Assembly: GCA_021826065.1 (NCBI GenBank)
Contig: JAKADY010000028.1
Location: 1-40,488 of the forward strand
Origin: Pseudomonadota bacterium
Lineage (GTDB): Bacteria; Pseudomonadota; Gammaproteobacteria; Burkholderiales; Thiobacillaceae
Direction of reading: 5' to 3'
DNA: 40,488 bases
The notes beneath the pieces were generated by a model that was given only the letters and a program-made list of their open reading frames with translations, had not been told where the DNA came from and searched no databases. A program made the position numbers and the translations under genes. Below are positions 9,320 through 17,465 of this stretch, one piece after another. The first letter of the stretch is position 1. Each line of letters opens with the position of its first letter.

Positions 9320-10681
9320 TCAGCTGTCGCGCCCTTTAAACCACTGGTTGACGCGCGCCAACTCGCTCTCATCGAGCAAGCCGCTCACCTGCATGAGACG
9401 CAGCTGGCCCAGAAGCGTATCGATACGCGCCCGGTAGAGCTCGTAGCGCACGGCCGCCTCCTGCTGCAAGGCGTTGAGAACGTCCACACGGCTGCGTGTG
9501 CCCGCCGCGAGCCCTTTCTGCGAGGAGCGCACGGCCTGCTCGGCTGAATTGAGGGCCACCTCCAGGGCCTTTACCCGGGCAATGCCCTGGGTCACGGCGC
9601 CATAGGCCCGCGCCACCTCGACGCCGACCTGACGTCGCGCCGACTCGAGCTGTTGCCGCGCGCTGTCGCGGTTGGCCAGGGCCTGACGCACGGTCGAATC
9701 CACATATCCCCCCGCATACAGCGGCACGACGACCTGCGCACCGATCCGGGTGGTCCAGTAGCGGCTGCCGATCGTGGAGTCGCTCTCGCTGTCGCTCAGG
9801 CTGCGGCTGGCGAACAGGTCGACGGTCGGCAGGTGGCCGGCGCGGTTTTTCTGGATCTCGTGCTCGGCGGCATCGACCGCCGCCCGCAAGGCCTTGAGCT
9901 CAGGGTTGTTCTCCTCCGCGCGCCGGACCCAGGCCTGGAGGTCGGCCGGTTCGGGCAGGCTCAGCACGGGGCCTGTCTCTTTGAGTCCCTGCAGGCGTCG
10001 GGCCTCCACCGGTTCATCGATCAGGGCGGACAAGGCGCGTTCGGCCACCGCGAGACTCAGCCGGGCCTCGATTTCCCGCGCCTGGGCGAGGTCCAGCCGG
10101 GCGCGCGCATCGTCGATGTCCGTGCGTGTGCCGAAGCCGGCGCGGAAGGCGCGCTCGGCCGCATCAAGCTGGGCGGCATAGGCCTGCTGCTCGGACTGCA
10201 GGCTGGCGATGCGCTCGCGCGCCGACAGGACGTCAAAATAGGCCTGCGCCAGGCGCATGGCGACATTCTGTCGTTCCCTCTCCAACTGGGCATCGATGCC
10301 GTTGACGCGCGACTCGGCCGCCCGCAGCTGGGCGAGCGAGGCAGGCCGATAGACGGCCTGTCGCAGGGTGAGGGCGGCCCCCTCAGCCGTGTAGTCGTAT
10401 TGACGGCTCACCTCGCGGCCGAGGATGTCCTTGGTGGTCTGGTCGGTGCTGTTGCGGCTTAGGCTGAGGTTGGCCGAGACCTGTGGCAGCAGGCCCGCGC
10501 GCGCTTGCGGGACGATCTCGCGTCCGCTTTCGGCGGCGGCGCGCGCGGCGAGATAGGTCGCATCGCGTTCGATCGCCAGGCGGTAGAGGTCGAGTAGGTC
10601 CTGGGCCTGCGCAGCGCCAGACAGGCTCAATGTTAAGGCCAGCCCGAGCAGGCAAAGGGGGTTGCTTGACTTTCGTGACAT
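9320..10681 (-). CDS. TolC-family outer membrane channel of the type I secretion operon
   Basis: This 453-aa TolC-like protein has a signal peptide (MSRKSSNPLCLLGLALTL to about AQAQ) and the duplicated helical pattern, including MRLAQAYFDVLSARERIASL and GTRSRVDVLNALQQ. It should form the outer-membrane pore of the exporter. The start at 10681 is one base after the stop of the HlyD gene; the longer in-frame start at 10756 would lie inside HlyD and give an implausible leader. It is the last gene of the operon. Confidence 0.93.
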   Translation of the reverse strand: MSRKSSNPLCLLGLALTLSLSGAAQAQDLLDLYRLAIERDATYLAARAAAESGREIVPQARAGLLPQVSANLSLSRNSTDQTTKDILGREVSRQYDYTAEGAALTLRQAVYRPASLAQLRAAESRVNGIDAQLERERQNVAMRLAQAYFDVLSARERIASLQSEQQAYAAQLDAAERAFRAGFGTRTDIDDARARLDLAQAREIEARLSLAVAERALSALIDEPVEARRLQGLKETGPVLSLPEPADLQAWVRRAEENNPELKALRAAVDAAEHEIQKNRAGHLPTVDLFASRSLSDSESDSTIGSRYWTTRIGAQVVVPLYAGGYVDSTVRQALANRDSARQQLESARRQVGVEVARAYGAVTQGIARVKALEVALNSAEQAVRSSQKGLAAGTRSRVDVLNALQQEAAVRYELYRARIDTLLGQLRLMQVSGLLDESELARVNQWFKGRDS

Positions 10682-10682
10682 C

Positions 10683-12032
10683 TCACTCTTCCTTGAGCGA
10701 GGTGGTGATGCGTTTGAGCAGCGGGTGCAGCAGATACGTGAGCAGCGAGCGCTCACCGGTCTTGATCACCACCTCCGCCGGCATGCCTGCCTGCAGGCGC
10801 CGCTGTCCGAGCTTGCGCATCCCCTCCGGGGTGATCTCCAGGCGCGCCAGGTAATAGGGCGGCTGGTTGGGTTCCAGGATCAGATCGTCGGACACCGACA
10901 ACACGCGTGCCTCGACGATCAATTGCGGTGAATGGGCGAAAGCGGAGAAGCGCACATCGGCTATGTTGCCGCGCTTGGCGCTGTCGATCAGGTGCGGCGG
11001 GATGTGGGCCTCGAGCAGCAGCCGCTCGTGCTCGGGGACGATGTCCATCAGCTTCTGACCCGGCGCGATCACCCCCCCGACGGTCTGCATGGCGAGCCCC
11101 ACCACCTGCCCGTCGGCCGGCGCCCGAATCTCGGTGCGGGCGAGTTCCAGCGACAAGGCACGGAATTTCTCCTGTTCCGCCTCGACCTGGCGCCTGACCT
11201 CGGCGAGCTGGGTCTCCACTTCCCGGCGATACTCCTGCTCGCGCAATTGGGCGCGCATGCGGAGCTCGGCAATGGTACTGCGCGCCCGCTGCATGTTGGC
11301 CTGCAGCTCGGCCAGCGCCGCGGCCGTGTCGGCGGCCTGCCGTTCCAACTCCAGCTGACGGTTGCGCGGGGCATAACCCTCCTGGACCAGCTCGCGCAGG
11401 CCTTTGAGATCCTCGTTCAGCAGTCGCATCTGCGTCTCGCGCGCCGCACGCATGGATTCGAAGCCGCGCAACGCGGCCTCCTGCCCTTGGATGGCCTCGC
11501 GTATGGCTGCCAACTCGGTGGCGAGCGCTTGACGGCGCGTTTGGAAAAGCTGCTCCTGGTTGGCGACCAAGCGGGCGATCTCGGCGTCCTCCCGCCCCAT
11601 CCGCAGCAGTTCCTCGGGAAAGGCAATGCGCGTCTGCCCGCCCTGCTCGGCCAGTAGGCGTGCCTCCATGGCACGCAAGGTTGCATAGTTCAAGCGGCTA
11701 GCGGCATAGTTGGCCTGTGTGGCCGCATCCTCCAGGCGGAACAACACATCCCCAGCCTTGACGCGCTGTCCTTCCCGTACCAGGACCTCCTTGACGATGC
11801 CGCCGCTGGGGTGCTGCACCGCCTTGCGTTTCGTGTCGTGGGTGACGATGCCCTGGGTGGGCACGCCCTCGTCCAGGGGTGCCACGGAGGCCCATAGGAG
11901 GAAACCGCCGAAGCCGATGGCCAGGGCGATGAGACCGAAACGGGCCGGCCGACGGGGGTCGGCCGGCAGGGTGATCTCGCCTTCGATGGGGGGCGTGCCG
12001 GCCGGGGCGGGTAATGCTTGGTTTTTGGTCAT
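10683..12032 (-). CDS. HlyD-family membrane fusion protein (type I secretion)
   Basis: This 449-aa periplasmic adaptor has one N-terminal membrane helix (about 31-50), a lipoyl-like half KRKAVQHPSGGIVKEVLVREGQ, a long coiled coil (about 130-295), the second lipoyl half ELARTEIRAPADGQVVG, and a C-terminal barrel region with AGMPAEVVIKTGERSLL, usual for HlyD/PrtE-type proteins. It would bridge the ABC exporter in the inner membrane to TolC. It lies 9 bp after the second ABC gene and one base before the tolC-like gene. Confidence 0.95.
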   Translation of the reverse strand: MTKNQALPAPAGTPPIEGEITLPADPRRPARFGLIALAIGFGGFLLWASVAPLDEGVPTQGIVTHDTKRKAVQHPSGGIVKEVLVREGQRVKAGDVLFRLEDAATQANYAASRLNYATLRAMEARLLAEQGGQTRIAFPEELLRMGREDAEIARLVANQEQLFQTRRQALATELAAIREAIQGQEAALRGFESMRAARETQMRLLNEDLKGLRELVQEGYAPRNRQLELERQAADTAAALAELQANMQRARSTIAELRMRAQLREQEYRREVETQLAEVRRQVEAEQEKFRALSLELARTEIRAPADGQVVGLAMQTVGGVIAPGQKLMDIVPEHERLLLEAHIPPHLIDSAKRGNIADVRFSAFAHSPQLIVEARVLSVSDDLILEPNQPPYYLARLEITPEGMRKLGQRRLQAGMPAEVVIKTGERSLLTYLLHPLLKRITTSLKEE

Positions 12033-12041
12033 GTCTCGCGA

Positions 12042-13760
12042 TCAGGCAGGGTTGGCAGTGGGTTGCAGGGGGGCGCCGGCGGGCCGTGGCGGCGTGAGGG
12101 CTGCTAGGACCTGGTCGCGTGGCCCGTACAGGCGGATGCGTCCGTCCATGAGCAGCAGGATGCGGTCGGCAACCGCAAGGGCCTGCGGTCGGTGCGTGAT
12201 CATCAACACGGTCTTGCCGAGTTCCTTCAGCGCCCGCAGTGTGGCGGCCAGGGCCGCCTCGCCGACGTCGTCCAGGTTCGAGTTGGGCTCGTCCAGCACG
12301 ATCAGCGCCGGTTCACCGTAGATGGCGCGTGCGAGCCCAATGCGCTGGCGTTGTCCGCCGGACAGGGCGATGCCGCCCGTGCCGACCGGGGTGTCATAGC
12401 CGAGCGGGAAACGCAGGATCATCTCGTGTATCCCCGTGCGCTTGGCGGCCGTGATCACGGCATCGGCGTCGACCGCCCCGAAGCGGGCGATGTTGTCGGC
12501 GATGCTGCCGTCCAGGAGCTCGATGTCCTGCGGGAGGTAACCCAGGTGCGGCCCCAGCTCGGCGCGGTCCAGTTGTCCGATGGGCACCCCGTCCAACATC
12601 ACCTGGCCCTCCGTGTGCGGCCAGATGCCGAGAATGGCGCGCGCGAGGGTCGATTTGCCGGAACCCGAGGGACCGATGATCGCCGTGATCTCCCCCGCCG
12701 GGAATTCCACACTGAGCCCGTCCAAGATCGGCGCCTGCCGCCCTGGTGCGGTGGCGACCAGGTTCTCGACACGGACAACGCCCTTGAGCGGGCTAAGGAC
12801 AGACTGGGTCACGGGCTCGGGGTAGGCCGCCAGCAGCGCGTTCAAGGAGCGATAGGCGGACAGCGCGGTGAAAAAGCTCTTCCAGGTCGCGGCCAGCAGG
12901 TCGATGGGCGCCAGGGCGCGCCCGACCAGCACGCTCGCCGCAATCATGCCACCGATGGTGAGTTCCCCCTCGATCACCAATAATGCACCGGCGCCCAGCA
13001 TCAGCGATTGCTGGGCGAGCCGCGTGAACTTGGTTAGCGACTGCATGCGCCGGCCGATGTCCTGCGACTGACCGCTCGCGGCCAGGAGCCGGTTCTGCCG
13101 GTTGCGCCAGCGCCGGCGCAGGCTGTCCAGCATGCCCAAGGCCTCGACCACCTCGGCGTTCTTGAGCTTGCTGAAGAGGAAGGCGTTGACCTCGGCGCTG
13201 CTGCCGAGCACCGCCTCGGTCGAGGCGCGGGTCACCCGATGGGTGAGCCAGGTCAGTCCCACCAGGACGAGGGCAAAGACCAGGGCCAGCCCACCCAGCA
13301 TGGGATGCAGCAGAAAGAGCACGCCGATGTAGATCGGCGTCCAGGGGGCGTCGAAGAAGGCGAAGATGCCGTTGCCGGTGAGGAATTGGCGTAGATTGGT
13401 CAGATCGGTGAAGGCCTGGCTGGGGCTACGGCCGGTCTGATCCAGCGCCGCGGCGAAATTGGCCCGGAACACGCGCGTGTTGACCGCCTCGTCGAAGCGC
13501 ACGCCGGCGCGCACCAGCACACGCGAGCGTATCCACTCGGAGAACCCCATCACCGCAAAGAAAAACAGCGCAACCATCGACAGCACCGCCAGGGTGGTGC
13601 CGCTCTGGCTGAGCAACACCCGGTCATACACCTGCAGCATGTATAGCGACGGCGTGAGCAGCATCAGGTTGATCACCAGGCTGAACACGCCGACGCTGGC
13701 AAACTCGCGGCGAAAGGCCCACAGGGTGGCGTTGATCGCGTTGGTCGTTGAGCGGGTCAT
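12042..13760 (-). CDS. Type I secretion ABC exporter (PrtD-like), second subunit
   Basis: This 572-aa fused permease-ATPase has an N-terminal membrane domain of about six helices (about 22-310) and an ATPase domain (about 328-560). The ATPase shows Walker A GPSGSGKST at 363-371, the Q-loop at 411, signature LSGGQ at 466-470, Walker B ALIVLDE ending in the catalytic glutamate, and H-loop ITHRPQ. All catalytic elements look intact. There is no C39 peptidase domain, which fits exporters of RTX-type proteins with C-terminal signals. It starts 4 bp after its paralogue at 13765, so the two probably pair. Confidence 0.94.
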   Translation of the reverse strand: MTRSTTNAINATLWAFRREFASVGVFSLVINLMLLTPSLYMLQVYDRVLLSQSGTTLAVLSMVALFFFAVMGFSEWIRSRVLVRAGVRFDEAVNTRVFRANFAAALDQTGRSPSQAFTDLTNLRQFLTGNGIFAFFDAPWTPIYIGVLFLLHPMLGGLALVFALVLVGLTWLTHRVTRASTEAVLGSSAEVNAFLFSKLKNAEVVEALGMLDSLRRRWRNRQNRLLAASGQSQDIGRRMQSLTKFTRLAQQSLMLGAGALLVIEGELTIGGMIAASVLVGRALAPIDLLAATWKSFFTALSAYRSLNALLAAYPEPVTQSVLSPLKGVVRVENLVATAPGRQAPILDGLSVEFPAGEITAIIGPSGSGKSTLARAILGIWPHTEGQVMLDGVPIGQLDRAELGPHLGYLPQDIELLDGSIADNIARFGAVDADAVITAAKRTGIHEMILRFPLGYDTPVGTGGIALSGGQRQRIGLARAIYGEPALIVLDEPNSNLDDVGEAALAATLRALKELGKTVLMITHRPQALAVADRILLLMDGRIRLYGPRDQVLAALTPPRPAGAPLQPTANPA

Positions 13761-13764
13761 GGTC

Positions 13765-15510
13765 TTAGGCCTGGGCGACAGCGGCCGCGCCGGGCGTGGC
13801 CTGGACAGGGGTACGGGGTTGGGTCAGGGCAGCGAGGACCTCGTCACGCGGCCCGAAGGCGACCGCCTGCCCGTCGCGCAGAACCAGCATGGCATCGGCG
13901 ACCGGCAGCACGCTGGTGCGGTGGCTCACCACCACCAGTGTCGTGCCCTGTGCCTTCAGGTGTTGCAGGGTGGCGAGCAGGGCGGCGTCACCCGCCTCGT
14001 CCAGGTTGGAGTTGGGCTCGTCGAGGACGACGAAGCGGGGGTTGCCATAGATCGCCCGCGCCAGGCCGACCCGCTGGCGCTGCCCGCCGGACAGGAAGGC
14101 GCCCTCCTCGCCGATACGGCTGTCATAGCCGGCCGGCAGCGCGAGGATGGTCTCGTGCAGCCCGACCAGACGGGCCGCCGCCTCGACCTTGGCCATGTCT
14201 ACCTCGCCGAAGCGGGCGATGTTTTCCGCCAGCGTGCCCTCGAACAGCTCGATATCCTGCGGCAGATAGCCCAGGTGGGGGCCCAGCTCGGCCTTGTTCC
14301 AGGCGTGCACGTCCACGCCATCCAGGCGCACCTTGCCGGCGATGGTCGGCCACACTCCGGTCAGGACCCGCGCGAGCGTCGTCTTGCCCGCCGCCGAAGG
14401 GCCGACCACGATCAGACACTTGCCGGCCGGCAGTTGGAAGCTCACCCCACGCAGGATCGCCGCCTGGGTGCCGGGTGCCCCGGCAATGACCCCCTCGACG
14501 CTCAGGTTCCCCAGAGGCGGCGGCAGGGGCATGCCGGCACGCCTCGCAGGCGCCTGGCGCAGCAGCTCGTCGAGCCGGGCCCAGGCCAGGCGCGCCCCGA
14601 CCACCTGTTTCCAACCGCTGATCACCTGGACCAAGGGCGCCAGGGTCTTACCGCCCAGGATGCTGGCCACGATCAGCATGGCCCCACCGCCCGGCAATTC
14701 ATTCTGGAGCAGCAGCCACGCCGACAGACCGAGCAGACCCGAGGACAGGGTCTGCTGCAGAGCCTTGGCCAGCGCGCCCTTGCCGCCAGCGTGATCGGAG
14801 GCCTCGGCCTGCTTGCCCAGGAAGCGGCGCTGCAGCCCCATCCACCGCTGGGTCACGTGCGGCAGCATGCCCATGGCCTCGATCGCCTGGGCATTGCGCA
14901 GGCTGTTGCTCGCATTGGTCTGCGCGGCAATGGCCATGCGGTTGGCCTCGGTCAGCGGCGGATTGGTCGTGCGCTCGGTCAGATAGGCGACATACACCTG
15001 AGCAGCGGCCAGGACCAGGGCGAAAGCCCCCAGCGCGGGGTGGATCAGGAACAGCAGGATGAGGAAAAAGGTTGCCGTTGGCGCGTCCAGGATCGCGGTG
15101 AGCGCCGGTGACGGCAGGAATTCGCGCAAGGTGCGCAGGTCGTTGAGCGCCTGCGTCGAGCCCGTCGGCTGGATCAGGTTGGCGGCAAAGACCGCGTCGA
15201 AGACCCGGTCGCCCAACTGATTCTCGAGGATGAGCCCCCCCTCGTGCAGGATCTGCCCACGCACCCATTCCAGCAGCTCCATCAGGGCCAAGAGGCCGAG
15301 CAGCAACAGCGTGAGCATGAGCAAGGTCGTGACATTGAGGCTGTTGATCACCCGGTCGTACACCTCGAACATGTACAAGGCTGGCGCCAGGGACAACAGG
15401 CTGATCAGCGCCGTGAAACCGACCGCCCGCTTCAGCAATGGGGTGATGGATTGCCGGAACGCGAGCAGCTCGGCAGCGGGTCCGGTTGTGTTCTTGGCAA
15501 TGGCTGGCAT
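13765..15510 (-). CDS. Type I secretion ABC exporter (PrtD-like), first subunit
   Basis: This 581-aa fused permease-ATPase is clearly homologous to the following gene. The membrane domain spans about 25-305. The ATPase has Walker A GPSAAGKTT at 370-378, LSGGQRQRVGLARAIYG, Walker B RFVVLDEPNSNLD and H-loop VSHRTS. The ATG at 15510 is preferred to the in-frame TTG at 15513. The first gene of the operon, a TnpB-like protein, ends only 27 bp upstream. Two different, both apparently active, ABC proteins in tandem suggest a heterodimeric exporter or two substrate-specific forms. Confidence 0.93.
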   Translation of the reverse strand: MPAIAKNTTGPAAELLAFRQSITPLLKRAVGFTALISLLSLAPALYMFEVYDRVINSLNVTTLLMLTLLLLGLLALMELLEWVRGQILHEGGLILENQLGDRVFDAVFAANLIQPTGSTQALNDLRTLREFLPSPALTAILDAPTATFFLILLFLIHPALGAFALVLAAAQVYVAYLTERTTNPPLTEANRMAIAAQTNASNSLRNAQAIEAMGMLPHVTQRWMGLQRRFLGKQAEASDHAGGKGALAKALQQTLSSGLLGLSAWLLLQNELPGGGAMLIVASILGGKTLAPLVQVISGWKQVVGARLAWARLDELLRQAPARRAGMPLPPPLGNLSVEGVIAGAPGTQAAILRGVSFQLPAGKCLIVVGPSAAGKTTLARVLTGVWPTIAGKVRLDGVDVHAWNKAELGPHLGYLPQDIELFEGTLAENIARFGEVDMAKVEAAARLVGLHETILALPAGYDSRIGEEGAFLSGGQRQRVGLARAIYGNPRFVVLDEPNSNLDEAGDAALLATLQHLKAQGTTLVVVSHRTSVLPVADAMLVLRDGQAVAFGPRDEVLAALTQPRTPVQATPGAAAVAQA

Positions 15511-15537
15511 CAAAACGTCGATATCCCTGTAGCTGTG

Positions 15538-16173
15538 TCAGACAGCAACGGCTGTATCACCCCTCTTTGCGCCGTCTAGTGCTGAAACTTCCTCACGGAT
15601 GACAAGGTACTGGGGCAGCTCTGCTGTGGCGGCATCCCCGCCTGTCATCTTGTCTCCGCCAAAGTGGAAAAACAGCACATAGCGGTCTGCCTGCCGCGAC
15701 AACATGATCTCGCGCAGGCGCTCACTTCTGAAGCGCTGCAGCACCTCGGGTGGCAGGCTCAGGGAGAAGTGCATACGGCCGTCCAGGGTATACATGGATA
15801 GCCCATCCGCCTTGATGTTCAGGGTGTGGCGGTCGAAATAGACGGGCGCCGTCGGTGCAAACTCGATCATAGGCAGAGCACGCTCACCCAGGCGTGCGAG
15901 GTGCCAGGGGCTGCGCGGATGTTGAAAGAGCAGCCTGCAGACGCGACAGACGGAATAGATCGCGTTGCATGCCATCTGCGAGCCAAGCTGCGGGAAACGT
16001 GAACGCAGTTCGTGATAGGTCAGGTGATGCAGGGCGACGCGGTTCCAGCAGCGTCGTTCCCGTACCACGGGCACCAGGGCGTTGCAGGCCTGAGCGAAGG
16101 CCGCCTGAAGGCTCGCCAGACTTGCCGACTGTGCCGGCGTCGTGACTAGAGGGACATGAATAACGTCAGACAT
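15538..16173 (-). CDS. TnpB-like N-terminal-half protein without RuvC nuclease
   Basis: This 211-aa protein resembles the N-terminal part (REC/WED region) of IS1341-type TnpB. Visible features are a W-N-LHHLTYHELRSRFP stretch then LGSQMACNAIYSV (about 43-75), a FAPTAPVYFDRHTLNI segment (105-120), SMYTLDGR (126-133), and a beta-rich ADRYVLFFHF (162-171). In full TnpB the RuvC domain would follow; here the protein ends after about 40 more residues with none of its acidic motifs. There is no TnpA and no recognisable insertion-sequence end. It begins the type I secretion operon, 27 bp before the first ABC gene. An in-frame GTG at 16209 is an alternative start. It could be an exapted nucleic-acid-binding regulator, or a relic; the family match is by eye. 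Confidence 0.6.
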   Translation of the reverse strand: MSDVIHVPLVTTPAQSASLASLQAAFAQACNALVPVVRERRCWNRVALHHLTYHELRSRFPQLGSQMACNAIYSVCRVCRLLFQHPRSPWHLARLGERALPMIEFAPTAPVYFDRHTLNIKADGLSMYTLDGRMHFSLSLPPEVLQRFRSERLREIMLSRQADRYVLFFHFGGDKMTGGDAATAELPQYLVIREEVSALDGAKRGDTAVAV

Positions 16174-16180
16174 GCCGTCA

Positions 16181-16200
16181 CTATATAGAGATTCATATAG
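16181..16200. promoter_or_regulatory. Inverted repeat just before the TnpB-like gene
   Basis: CTATATAG-AGATT-CATATAG contains a CTATAT/ATATAG inverted repeat of 6 bp per arm, 8-27 bp upstream of the ATG at 16173. It is the most AT-rich stretch in the divergent region 16174-16351. It could be an operator or overlap the -10 element; this is inferred from position only. Confidence 0.35.
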
Positions 16201-16351
16201 GAAGTCCACGCCCGATCCTTCTCGGTCAGGTAGTTGTTCGTCAAGGCGTCCTCGAGATACCCTCGCAGTGGCGGACGCTACCAGTCCGGGGCCCGGGATA
16301 CAGCGACGAACTCAGGCCAGACCTGGCTGATTACATCCATGCCGGTTCTTG

Positions 16352-17221
16352 ATGGAAAATCCCCCCATGGACACGAAACATGAAATTGTAAGGCCATGGG
16401 GTGCTGGGGAGACGCCCACCCTGGCCACATCCATCGTGCTCTATCGGCCGGATTTGGAACGCCTCGAGTGGACCCTGGGCACGCTGGCGACAGCCGTTAG
16501 GGTCGCGAATGCTGCGCGCCTAGTGGCCCGCTGTGTCCTGTTGCTCACCGACCACACCCCCGAGCCTGCGCCCCAGGGGCTGGTGGATCGTTGGCGCCAT
16601 CTCTGTCTACCCTGGCTGGACCTAGCCTATCGCCATGATCCCAGCAACCCAGGCTACGGGGCAGGTCACAACGCCGCCCGACAGTGTTGTGCTGAGGCGG
16701 ATTATTTTCTGGTCGCCAATCCCGACCTTCAATTTGCCGAAGACGCGCTCATCAACGGTTTAACCTTTTTGCATCAACATCCTAGGCTAGGAGTGATCGC
16801 CCCAGCCCAGGATGGGCCAGACGGCAAACGCAGGCCGGGCTGTTTTCGCCAGCCAGACCCATTGACGCTGCTTCTGCGAGCCCTGGGCTGCACCGCACGC
16901 CATAGCCCACGCATTGCCCGATATGAGTGTCTCGACTGGGACGTCAACGTGCCGGTCTTCAACCCACCGCTGATGAGTGGCTGTTGTCTCCTTTTTCGTG
17001 GCGAGGCCTATGATCGCCTCGGCGGTTTCGATCCGGGTTACTTCCTCTATTTCGAGGATTTCGATCTCTCCCGCCGCGCGGCCAGGCTGGGGCTTTCGGC
17101 CTACTGTCCGACGATGTGCATCCGACACTTGGGTGGGGGCGCTGCCCGCAAGGGTTGGCACCACCGCTGGTGGTTCATCCGTTCGGCCTGGCGTTACAGT
17201 TTCGTAAAACAATTCCAATAA
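16352..17221 (+). CDS. Family 2 glycosyltransferase (rhamnosyltransferase-like)
   Basis: This 289-aa GT-A enzyme of the WbbL-like rhamnosyltransferase group has an N-terminal TSIVLYRPD strand, the RHDPSNPGYGAGHNAA block, the nucleotide-sugar site VANPDLQF, a MSGCCLLFRGEAYDRLGGFD segment and the FLYFEDFDLSRRA motif with the likely catalytic acid. It would add a deoxysugar, perhaps rhamnose, from an NDP donor in the cytoplasm. The start is uncertain: ATG at 16352 or 16367. It is divergent from the type I operon and lies 244 bp before the metzincin gene. Confidence 0.87.
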   Translation: MENPPMDTKHEIVRPWGAGETPTLATSIVLYRPDLERLEWTLGTLATAVRVANAARLVARCVLLLTDHTPEPAPQGLVDRWRHLCLPWLDLAYRHDPSNPGYGAGHNAARQCCAEADYFLVANPDLQFAEDALINGLTFLHQHPRLGVIAPAQDGPDGKRRPGCFRQPDPLTLLLRALGCTARHSPRIARYECLDWDVNVPVFNPPLMSGCCLLFRGEAYDRLGGFDPGYFLYFEDFDLSRRAARLGLSAYCPTMCIRHLGGGAARKGWHHRWWFIRSAWRYSFVKQFQ

Positions 17222-17465
17222 AGCAGACCGGAAGGCCTCGGGTATTGCCCCGTCCGCGGACCACCCCATCAGACGGCTTGGAGGGCGCACGGCTGGCGTG
17301 ATCTCTATGCTCGACAACTATCGTCTCGGCCCCAGACACGAAGCAACGCATTGTGGTTGGACCGGCTCAAGGGGATATCCCAGTGGGCTCGCGGCAAGCT
17401 GACTCCTGTCTCACGCTCTTCATGGCAGAGGTGTCAATGACCCCCGTGTAACTGAGGCCAGTACC

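Noticed and set aside
10682-10756. A longer N-terminus for the type I TolC protein
   Set aside because: It would overlap HlyD by about 70 bp and bury the clear signal peptide inside the protein.
13459-15111. A 550-aa open frame opposite the ABC exporter genes
   Set aside because: It spans the junction of two genuine ABC genes with intact motifs on the other strand; its own sequence has no recognisable pattern.
15538-16173. The TnpB-like gene considered as an intact insertion sequence
   Set aside because: There is no RuvC domain, no TnpA and no visible end structure or target-site pattern.
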